In this document: piece after piece, positions 22,495 through 30,446 of the stretch | How the letters are laid out: the number at the start of each line of letters is the position of its first letter | How positions within the stretch are numbered: position 1 is the stretch's first letter | Origin: Massilibacteroides sp. | GTDB taxonomy: Bacteria; Bacteroidota; Bacteroidia; Bacteroidales; Tannerellaceae | Direction of reading: 5' to 3' | Length of the DNA stretch: 32,571 bases | Assembly (NCBI RefSeq): GCF_028705895.1 | Contig: NZ_JAQWCQ010000041.1 | Span: forward strand, 1-32,571 | The notes under the pieces: generated by a model | The model's database searches: none | What the model saw: only the letters and a program-made list of their open reading frames with translations | Told to the model about the DNA's origin: nothing | Made by a program: the position numbers and the translations under genes

Positions 22495-24366
22495 CTATTC
22501 CCAACCAGGATTTTGTCCTATTGTATATCCCGCATCGGAATATTTATTTATTTCCGTTAGGGGAACAGCTCTCAAATAATTACGTTCTGAGTTCAGTTCT
22601 CCTTTAACAAACGAACGATGAGCTGTTTTATCTCCCGTATAGTAATAAAATGCGATATAACCTTCTTTCGTTTCATCACCATCCGGATTATATAATTTTA
22701 CGCCACTGTTAATACCCGGATAATCAGATTTCTTAATCCATGCACCAAGAACTATATCGGAAATCTGTCCGTTCTTCTGCGTATTCAGATATTCGTATTT
22801 TGCCCACCTGTTCAGGTCAGCACTTCTTCGTCCTTCCATTACAAGCTCTATACGGCGTTCACGGCGAATTTCCCATAATACCGGATCGATATCGATGTCT
22901 CGTTGAGGATCGTTTATTATAACTCCGTTTACGCTTAATGCATTTCCAGCCAATGTAACTTGTGGTAACGAACGGGTTACACTTGGTGTTTCTCCCCATT
23001 TAGTTAATTGCCGTTGCCTGATTCGGTTAATAGAGATATCCAAGTCGTTTTGCGTAAACACCTCTCCTCCTACAAGAGAAACTTCATAACGAGCTTCTAC
23101 ATAATTCAACAAGACTTCAGCGTAACGAATAACAGGAGCATCAACCGGACTTAACAATCCCGTGATGTATGATTCATTATCAGCCAACCATTTTTCGTTC
23201 AAGAATTTCTTTGAAACATATCCTGTTGGAGAAGTAGCAGAATGCAAACCGGAATTCATTATACGAAGAGAATCTACAAATGTATCATATAATCTGGGGT
23301 CTCTTTCCTGGAATGAGTTTTGAACACTCGGATCATTCTTTCCTTTATACAAAGGTGATTGCGAAATAGGCAACCCATCAACACACAAATAACTATCAAT
23401 TAAATCTTTGCCTACACCACCTAACTCTTGATCCTCTTTCGCATTATAAGCCAACAAAGCATTATGCGATAAACCGGACACATACTCGCGATAAAAAACA
23501 ATTTCCGGATTTCCTGCAAGAGATTCACTTGAGAATAATGCATTGTACGTATTTCCAATTTTAAAATTTCCCGAATTGATTACTACATTTGATCCTTTGA
23601 TAGCACCCTCAAGATAACGTTTGATCGTAGCGTTATCTACCGCATTAGAAGAAGTACCGACTGTGGTTCCGTGGTACTTTGCCCAAGTTCCATGAAACAA
23701 CATCCAACGCGACATAAAAGCGCCTACCACGTATTTATTTACCTGTAATGTTCCATCATCAGCTCTGACATTTTCTACCGCGTAATCGAAATCTTCCAGA
23801 ATCATATCAACTACAGATGTTCTCGAATCTCTGTCCTTATATAAAAGATCACGTTGATCCGGTCCCGGAGCAATATCGTAAGCCGGAATATCTCCAAATT
23901 CTTTCACGAGAGTGCTATGTGCTAATGCCCTGAAGAAACGACCAACCCCAGTCCAATGTTGTTTGGCAGATTCTTCGATATTCATAGTCGGGATCTTTTC
24001 CAACATAATATTTGCCTTTCTCAGCATTTCATATTGTTTTTTCCAGACTACATTATTATTGGGAGCAGACGTATTGGTTGCCGGAAAATAAAAACGTTGA
24101 GCACGGTCTGTTCCCGTAGCTGTAGATAACATAAAATCATCGTTATAAGAATCTCCGGAAAAATACCCACCAAATAATCTATAATCCTGTGCATATCCTT
24201 CAAAATAGGTTACATAAAAATCCTGTGAATAAGAACGCAAATTTGTTTCGTTAACCCAGAAGTTTTCGTTTGTGAGTTTATCTAATGGCTCTTTGCTCAG
24301 ATAATCTTCACATCCAAAAGAAGTAAGGATAGATAAAAATCCTATATAAATTATATATTTTTTCAT
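22495..24366 (-). CDS. SusD/RagB-family outer-membrane glycan-binding lipoprotein
   Basis: This is a 623-residue surface lipoprotein with its lipobox at TSFGC (Cys19). It pairs with the SusC protein encoded 12 bases upstream. SusD-type proteins form a lid over the SusC barrel and bind the substrate. Family features are the start CEDYLSKEPLDKLTNENFW, an early run of helices with TPR-like packing (KKQYEMLRKANIMLEKIP, FFRALAHSTLVKEFGDIPAYD), and the C-terminal RRERRIELVMEGRRSADLNRWAKYEYL segment. Length is slightly above the usual 500-600. The ligand cannot be read from the sequence; the downstream namZ points to peptidoglycan fragments. Confidence 0.94.
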   Translation of the reverse strand: MKKYIIYIGFLSILTSFGCEDYLSKEPLDKLTNENFWVNETNLRSYSQDFYVTYFEGYAQDYRLFGGYFSGDSYNDDFMLSTATGTDRAQRFYFPATNTSAPNNNVVWKKQYEMLRKANIMLEKIPTMNIEESAKQHWTGVGRFFRALAHSTLVKEFGDIPAYDIAPGPDQRDLLYKDRDSRTSVVDMILEDFDYAVENVRADDGTLQVNKYVVGAFMSRWMLFHGTWAKYHGTTVGTSSNAVDNATIKRYLEGAIKGSNVVINSGNFKIGNTYNALFSSESLAGNPEIVFYREYVSGLSHNALLAYNAKEDQELGGVGKDLIDSYLCVDGLPISQSPLYKGKNDPSVQNSFQERDPRLYDTFVDSLRIMNSGLHSATSPTGYVSKKFLNEKWLADNESYITGLLSPVDAPVIRYAEVLLNYVEARYEVSLVGGEVFTQNDLDISINRIRQRQLTKWGETPSVTRSLPQVTLAGNALSVNGVIINDPQRDIDIDPVLWEIRRERRIELVMEGRRSADLNRWAKYEYLNTQKNGQISDIVLGAWIKKSDYPGINSGVKLYNPDGDETKEGYIAFYYYTGDKTAHRSFVKGELNSERNYLRAVPLTEINKYSDAGYTIGQNPGWE

Positions 24367-24378
24367 ATTGTATTGATT

Positions 24379-27300
24379 TTAAAGCGTGATTTGTAAACCA
24401 AAAGACAATGTTCTCTGATAAGGATAGCTTCGTCCGAAATTGCGCGAGTCAGCACTTGTACCAACGTATCTAACATCTATTTCCGGATCGATATCAGGTT
24501 TGACATTATCAAACTCAAATAAATTTTCACCCGTAAAATAGACTCTCAAATTACTGATATGCGCTTTACTCAACAAAGTATTCGGTAAAGAATAACCGAT
24601 TGTCAATGTTTTCAAACGCATATAAGCCATATTTAAAAGATAGCGGTCATTTACAGCATAATTCCACTTTGCCGCCTGACCATAGATCGTTGGGCGAGGA
24701 TAAAACGCGTCAGTGTTTTCTGGTGTCCAGTAATCATCTGATCCATTATAGTAAGGTTCACCCGATGTATAACCCGGCAGTACCTGATTACCCATAGCCC
24801 AAAGTTTACGTTGACCTACACCCTGAACAAACATATTAAAGTCAAATCCCTTATACGCTGCTCCAATAGTGAAGCCATATTGGTAACGAGGGAACATATT
24901 ACCGATCACAGTCTGGTCACGTGTATCCTCTGTACTTTTTGCATTAGAAATTTTACCGTCTCCATCTATATCTTTATATAGCACATCGCCTGGTTGTAAA
25001 GTAATACCACCCGAGAAGATTTCCGATTGATCCGGCAAACCGGCTTTCAATGTTCCGTCAGCATTAAAATCAGATTCTTGTAACAAACGATCTACTTTAA
25101 GTCCCCAAATATCTCCTAATCTCATTCCTTCTTTATAGAATTTACTTGAGAACCAGCCATTACCATTACCATCATACGTAGGAACATTTGTATTTTCCGC
25201 CCATTTAGTCACTTCTGTATAATAATCTGTTATTTGTCCACCAAGATTTATTGACAACCCATTTTCAAAATCATGTCTAAAGTCCACAGCCAACTCCCAA
25301 CCCGGTGTTTCTAACTCACCAAAGTTTTGCTTGGGAGCATCTGCTCCTAAAGTTAAAGGCAAGGTCGATGCAGCAAGTACATCTGTTGTTGTTCTTTTAT
25401 ACCAGTCGAAAGTCACCCCAATCTTATCATCCAAGAAACGAGCATCAAAACCTATATCAACAGTTCGTACACTTTCCCAAGTCAGAGAACTATAGGTTAC
25501 AGTAGGTGTACCCACTGATGTTGTATTTTTACCGTTAATAATCCATGCATTTTTTGGATTGGCAGTCATCAAAGAGCGAAAAGCATTTGCATCCACATCC
25601 TGATTACCAATACTACCGTAAGAGGCTCTTAGTTTTAAGGAAGAAAGAGCAGGATACAGGCTTTTCATAAAATCCTCTTCGCTAACACGATACCCAACAG
25701 AAGCAGAGGGGAAGAAGCGGAATTGGTCTCCTGATGGGAATTTAGAAGATCCATCATAACGTCCGTTTATTTCAAGTAAATAACGATCTTTATATGCATA
25801 ATTGATACGTCCGAAGAATCCGGCTACAGCCCAATGCGTATGCTGGCTATTGACAACTTGATCACCATATGCCAAATTTAACTCAGGAGCCGCAATACTG
25901 TACAGGCCTTTACGTTGTGCTGAGACATAGCGATAATGACTACTTTCCAAGTTACTACCGGCAATCGCCTTAAACGCATGGTCATTTATTGTTTTACTAT
26001 AAGTAGCAACGGCGTTGGTGGTAAGCATCTGCGTACGGCCACGTTCTTCCTGTACATAGTCATAAGAAGAAGAAATGTAATTTCCGTACGAATTCACCAT
26101 TGATTCAAGGCTACTGTGTGCACTAAAGATATTGTAAGCTTCTACCTGACCACCATATTTTTTATAACGGTTTTCTGTTGTTGTATAAACAAAATCAAGA
26201 TCAAAACTCAACCCCTCTATTGGAAGTGGAGTAAAGGTCAATCCACCACCTAAACGCATATAGTCAGTTTTATTTCTCGTCATCTGCGCCTGTTCAAGTT
26301 CTGTCAAAGCGCTTCTGAAACCTTTCCCTTCATAAGTACCATATGGGTACATCGGTTGCCAACGATACAGATAATATAGATGGTCATACAGATCTGAAGC
26401 ATACATGAACGGTTTATCCATATCTGTTTTTGTGTACATCGCGTTAGCACGAAGTTTCAACCAACTATTCACTTCAGTATTTAAAGTTAAACTTGTATTA
26501 TAACGATCGTATTGGTCTGAGTTCACCTTAGTTAAACCTTCCTGATGAAGATATCCTAAATTGATACCATAGCTTGTCTTTCCATTACCGCCACTTACAG
26601 ATAGATTATGATTTTGTTGCGGCATCCAGTCTTTAATATACATATCATACCAATCCCATGTACGATAGAAATGCATACCTGTATCATCAATCTCGAAGTC
26701 ACGTCCGTACACCATTTCACGACCAAGTCCGCTACCATCCCCATATTCCTCAGACCAGGCTTTCATTCCGTCAATTGTTTTCTGATCAACAACCATATTA
26801 CCAACTACATTATAGTAATTAGTTGAGCCATTACGCATCACTCCGGCCAGATTTATCTCACCTTGCTGCCATCCCGGGAGTTGAGTTGGCGTTTTAGTTG
26901 GCGTTCTCCACGCTAAATTTGTAGAATAATTAACACGTAACTTTTCATTTACTTTTTTAGCCTTTGTTGTAATAAGAATAACTCCAAATGCTGCACGTGC
27001 TCCATAAATAGAAGAAGACGCTGCATCTTTTAATACTGAAATCGATTCAATATCATCCGGATTGACATAACTAATATCCGAAATCTCCACGTTATCAACC
27101 AAAATAAGCGGATTAGAATTGCCATTAGGAGAGCCAACACCTCCACGTACTTTAATCGTTGGCGCTTTTCCAATCTCACCGGATGTTGTTGTTATTGTCA
27201 ATCCCGGAACACTACCCTGAAGAGCGCGTCCGACATCAGTTATCGGACGACTTTCTAAAGTTTTATCCAAATTTACAGAAGCAACAGCTCCGGTCAGATT

Positions 27301-27729
27301 TTCCTTTTTCTGAATTCCATATCCAACAACAACAATCTCATCCACCATCTTAGAGTCTTCGGCCAAAACAACATCCAACACTTGAGATTGTACCACAATT
27401 GTTTGAGTTTTGTAACCTATATAAGAAAATACCAAAACTGTATTATCCGAATCCAACTCTAAAAAATACTTACCATCAAGATCCGTTATTGTTCCATTTG
27501 TAGTTCCTTTGACTGACACACTAACTCCAATTAAGGGTTCTTTATTCTGGTCAGTCACAATACCCGTTATCCTCTTCATGCTTTGTTGTGCTATAGGTAA
27601 TGAGGTCTCCGTAACCGAACCTGCCTGCACATATACATTGCCAACTATTAATATAGTTAAGGCTAAAATCAGCATACGCCATAAATCGTTTTTGCTGATT
27701 TTTTTGGATTTTTTCCATGTTTTATCCAT
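24379..27729 (-). CDS. SusC/RagA-family TonB-dependent outer-membrane transporter
   Basis: This 1116-residue outer-membrane importer draws energy through TonB. In order it has a signal peptide (about 17-37), a carboxypeptidase-regulatory-like beta domain (RITGIVTDQNKEPLIGVSVSVKG...VFSYIGYKTQ), and a TonB-box region (DEIVVVGYGIQ). The plug follows, with the SusC signature IESISVLKDAASSSIYGARAAFGVILITTK, and then a long 22-strand barrel ending RTLSFGLQITL. No STN domain precedes the plug, so it is not the type that signals directly to an anti-sigma factor. I chose ATG 27729 because the 19 extra residues from ATG 27786 precede a normal signal sequence. It is the first gene of the minus-strand operon. 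Confidence 0.94.
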   Translation of the reverse strand: MDKTWKKSKKISKNDLWRMLILALTILIVGNVYVQAGSVTETSLPIAQQSMKRITGIVTDQNKEPLIGVSVSVKGTTNGTITDLDGKYFLELDSDNTVLVFSYIGYKTQTIVVQSQVLDVVLAEDSKMVDEIVVVGYGIQKKENLTGAVASVNLDKTLESRPITDVGRALQGSVPGLTITTTSGEIGKAPTIKVRGGVGSPNGNSNPLILVDNVEISDISYVNPDDIESISVLKDAASSSIYGARAAFGVILITTKAKKVNEKLRVNYSTNLAWRTPTKTPTQLPGWQQGEINLAGVMRNGSTNYYNVVGNMVVDQKTIDGMKAWSEEYGDGSGLGREMVYGRDFEIDDTGMHFYRTWDWYDMYIKDWMPQQNHNLSVSGGNGKTSYGINLGYLHQEGLTKVNSDQYDRYNTSLTLNTEVNSWLKLRANAMYTKTDMDKPFMYASDLYDHLYYLYRWQPMYPYGTYEGKGFRSALTELEQAQMTRNKTDYMRLGGGLTFTPLPIEGLSFDLDFVYTTTENRYKKYGGQVEAYNIFSAHSSLESMVNSYGNYISSSYDYVQEERGRTQMLTTNAVATYSKTINDHAFKAIAGSNLESSHYRYVSAQRKGLYSIAAPELNLAYGDQVVNSQHTHWAVAGFFGRINYAYKDRYLLEINGRYDGSSKFPSGDQFRFFPSASVGYRVSEEDFMKSLYPALSSLKLRASYGSIGNQDVDANAFRSLMTANPKNAWIINGKNTTSVGTPTVTYSSLTWESVRTVDIGFDARFLDDKIGVTFDWYKRTTTDVLAASTLPLTLGADAPKQNFGELETPGWELAVDFRHDFENGLSINLGGQITDYYTEVTKWAENTNVPTYDGNGNGWFSSKFYKEGMRLGDIWGLKVDRLLQESDFNADGTLKAGLPDQSEIFSGGITLQPGDVLYKDIDGDGKISNAKSTEDTRDQTVIGNMFPRYQYGFTIGAAYKGFDFNMFVQGVGQRKLWAMGNQVLPGYTSGEPYYNGSDDYWTPENTDAFYPRPTIYGQAAKWNYAVNDRYLLNMAYMRLKTLTIGYSLPNTLLSKAHISNLRVYFTGENLFEFDNVKPDIDPEIDVRYVGTSADSRNFGRSYPYQRTLSFGLQITL

Positions 27730-28266
27730 ACAGAAATGTTTAAATAAAAGGTTATTACTATAGATTTGTTTTTGATGTTTATACAACTCAATTTATGTTG
27801 ACGGTTTCACATTATTCATTACCTTGAAACCTATTATTTACTGGGCATTATTTTGATAGCAAATCTTAGCATTCACAATAATACAGCTTCATTTTTTATT
27901 AAAAAAGCAAAATTATATAATTTAAATCTAATTAATTTTTATACATATATATTTAGTTTTAAAAAAGCTTTTACAATTCCCATCCACACAGATAAACACA
28001 ATCAATATATTTTATCTTATAGATAATCCCATCAAGAAAAGACAACTCTGCTTTTTTAGAAAAGACCAACATCCCTTACTGAAAGCACTATACTTAAGCT
28101 ATATTAATCATAAACATGAGAAGAGCGAGTCAGCACGAAAAATTCTAACGAGGAACGATCAAGGCATATAAAAAAACGGTTAGAAAAAACAAAAAAAACA
28201 AGGTCTGACCACCTAAAAAAACCGAATTTAGAACACCTTGAAAATCAACAAATAAAACAACCCTGA

Positions 28267-28330
28267 AAATATAAAGGATATTTTTGCAAAAATAAAGGAT
28301 ATAATTCCAATTATAAAGGATATATTTTTT
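28267..28330 (+). repeat. Three 21-bp direct repeats of ATAAAGGATA
   Basis: The core ATAAAGGATA begins at 28271, 28292 and 28313, exactly 21 bases apart, within three consecutive 21-base units. The spacing places all copies on one face of the helix (two turns). The first 28 bases (28267-28294) match 16209-16236 exactly. Position about 260 bases upstream of the GH9 start and 540 bases upstream of susC suggests an operator array for a multimeric regulator, but a dispersed repeat cannot be excluded. Confidence 0.7.
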
Positions 28331-28523
28331 ATTTAAACACTATGCTTGAAAAAACAACAAACGTGAATTCCATTTGGCCAGATTTTAAGGAGGAGGAAAA
28401 ACGACATTCATTTGAACTTAAATTATATGAACAAAAAAATATAGTCGTTTTTTATCTTAAAATAAATTCCTTACTCTTTGCCACCCCGTATTTAGCTTAT
28501 TTTCGTATTGATAACATAAATTA

Positions 28524-28556
28524 TTGTTTACAATACGTAAAATATGATATTTTTGT
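28524..28556 (+). promoter_or_regulatory. Promoter of the GH9/amidase operon
   Basis: ATTG (28524-28527), a 21-base spacer and TATTTTTG (28549-28556) match the Bacteroidota -33/-7 pattern well. Transcription would start near 28562, leaving a leader of about 29 bases. This promoter settles the start of the GH9 gene at 28591. Confidence 0.65.
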
Positions 28557-28590
28557 AGAATATCATAATAAATCATTGCTCTTCGTTATC

Positions 28591-30444
28591 ATGAAAAATC
28601 TATTCTTAATCATAGCGCTTATATCAAGTCTGCATTCATTGCTTGCCCAGGAAAGTGCGTGGATACGAGTGAACCAATTAGGATACCTACCTGATCAAAC
28701 CAAGGTTGCCGTATTCATTACAACGAAGGAGGGTAAATCAAATGAGTTTATTCTTAGGGATGCTAAGACAAATGAAATGGTGTATCAGGGAGTAGGAAAA
28801 GTCGCAAACGCTGAACGTTGGGGAATGAAACAAGCTTTACGTTTGAATTTTTCTTCCTTAAAAAAGAAAGGTGGATATTATATAGAATGTAACGGAAGGC
28901 GATCTCCTTTCTTTCGAATTGCTCCTGAAGTGTATGATGGCACTGCTGATTTTCTTTTAAAATATATGCGACAACAACGGTGCGGATATAATCCCTATCT
29001 AAACGATGTCTGTCATCAACACGATGGATTTATTGTTTATCATCCAGAACGAACGGGGGAAAAGATTGATGTTCGTGGTGGATGGCATGATGCTTCAGAC
29101 TATTTGCAATATTTGCCTACGTCGGCTAATGCAACATTCCAGATGATGTTTGCCTGGCAGCAGAATCCTGATACGGCTATCTTTAAAGACGAATATGGAG
29201 ACGACGGAAGAAAGGGAAAGAATGGAATACCTGATATTCTGGATGAAATTCGTTGGGGGCTCGAATGGATGGAACGAATGAATCCCGATTCCGCGATTAT
29301 GTTTAACCAGATAGCAGATGACAGAGATCATGCCAAGATGCGCTTACCGAACAAGGATAGCATAGATTATGGTTGGAGCGAAGGGAAAGGCCGGCCTGTC
29401 TATTTCGTGACCGGAGAGCGGCAAGGACTTGGAAAGCACAAAAACCGTACAACAGGAGTTGCCTCGACTGCAGGTAAATTTGCCTCTGCATTTGCATTGG
29501 GTGCTGATATTTTTAAAAAGATCGATCCGGATTTTGCATCTCGTTTAATCGTTAAGTCATCTCCCGCATTTCATTTCGGTGAAGCTCGCCCGGGAAACAC
29601 TCAGACAGCCTGTACCGTCTCTCCCTATTTTTACGAAGAGGACAATTATGTAGATGATATGGAATTGGCGGCAGCGGTCAAATACGAACTGACAAATGAC
29701 ACCTATTGGCTAAAAAAGGCCGATTATTGGGGTATTTTAGAAGAAGTCACGCCCTGGATGGAATTAGGCAGGGCAAGGCATTATCAATTTTATCCTTTTG
29801 TAAATCTTGGTCATTATTATTTGGCAAAGGCTGAAGATAAGTCTATCGCTGAAAAGTATATACGTTTTATGCGTTCCGGGTTGGATTGCCTGTTAAAACG
29901 GGCAAAAGCAAATGATGATCCTTTCTTATATGGTATTCCATTCATTTGGTGTTCAAACAATCTGGTGGCTGCAGCAATAACTCAAGCAAACCTGTACAAA
30001 CAATTAACTGGTGATGACACTTATGTTGAAATGGAATCTGCTCTAAGAGATTGGCTGTTGGGTTGTAACCCTTGGGGCACATCTATGATTTGTGGATTAC
30101 CTGCTGGTGGCGATTTCCCGTCTATACCTCATTCTGCCTATGTAGATATACTGAATGATATCCCTTACGGAGGATTAGTTGACGGACTGATTTATAAATC
30201 CATCTATGAAGCTTTGAGAGGTATCCATCTTAAAAACGATGACCCGTATGCTCTTTTTCAATCTGGTGCGGCTGTATATCATGACGATCCCGGAGATTAC
30301 TCATCAAATGAGCCCACAATGGATGGAACAGCAAGTCTAAGTTTCTATTTTTCACAAATGGAAAGTGACGGACATAAACAGACAAAACGAAAAGCAGACT
30401 CAGTAAAAAAGGATATATCTTTGAACGATTATAAACGAAAATAA
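28591..30444 (+). CDS. Glycoside hydrolase family 9 protein
   Basis: This 617-residue secreted enzyme has a signal peptide (MKNLFLIIALISSLHSLLAQ). A family-typical N-terminal Ig-like domain follows (WIRVNQLGYLPDQTKVAVF, about 22-110). The (alpha/alpha)6 barrel has the catalytic base motif GGWHDASDY with D167 and D170, and the acid glutamate is E574 in DYSSNEPTMDG. The usual GH9 motif is GGWYDAGDY, so the site is intact but slightly changed. GH9 is best known for beta-1,4-glucanases, yet it also contains exo-beta-D-glucosaminidases. The neighbours are all peptidoglycan-type genes, so a beta-1,4-linked amino-sugar substrate is plausible; a plant or fungal glucan is the alternative. The amidase gene starts 2 bases after the stop. 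I chose ATG 28591 because the signal peptide starts there and the promoter is just upstream. Confidence 0.92.
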   Translation: MKNLFLIIALISSLHSLLAQESAWIRVNQLGYLPDQTKVAVFITTKEGKSNEFILRDAKTNEMVYQGVGKVANAERWGMKQALRLNFSSLKKKGGYYIECNGRRSPFFRIAPEVYDGTADFLLKYMRQQRCGYNPYLNDVCHQHDGFIVYHPERTGEKIDVRGGWHDASDYLQYLPTSANATFQMMFAWQQNPDTAIFKDEYGDDGRKGKNGIPDILDEIRWGLEWMERMNPDSAIMFNQIADDRDHAKMRLPNKDSIDYGWSEGKGRPVYFVTGERQGLGKHKNRTTGVASTAGKFASAFALGADIFKKIDPDFASRLIVKSSPAFHFGEARPGNTQTACTVSPYFYEEDNYVDDMELAAAVKYELTNDTYWLKKADYWGILEEVTPWMELGRARHYQFYPFVNLGHYYLAKAEDKSIAEKYIRFMRSGLDCLLKRAKANDDPFLYGIPFIWCSNNLVAAAITQANLYKQLTGDDTYVEMESALRDWLLGCNPWGTSMICGLPAGGDFPSIPHSAYVDILNDIPYGGLVDGLIYKSIYEALRGIHLKNDDPYALFQSGAAVYHDDPGDYSSNEPTMDGTASLSFYFSQMESDGHKQTKRKADSVKKDISLNDYKRK

Positions 30445-30446
30445 AA

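Larger units (their letters stand above)
27730..28590. other. Long A/T-rich divergent regulatory region of the locus
   Basis: About 860 bases separate susC and the GH9 gene with no gene that I can support. It holds a possible susC -7 box on the minus strand (TAATTTTG, 27908-27915), which would give a leader of about 170 bases. It also holds a small inverted repeat TTATCT-TAT-AGATAA (28012-28026), three 21-bp-phased repeats (28267-28330), and the GH9 promoter (28524-28556). A reading frame runs in from 28342 to the GH9 start but has no coding character. Confidence 0.5.

Noticed and set aside
27730-27786. 19-residue upstream extension of SusC
   Set aside because: It adds polar residues before a signal sequence that already starts normally at the ATG at 27729.
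28342-28590. In-frame N-terminal extension of the GH9 gene (83 codons) from an ATG at 28342
   Set aside because: The extension has no coding character and lies upstream of a normal signal peptide. A well-formed promoter (28524-28556) falls inside it, so the start is 28591.
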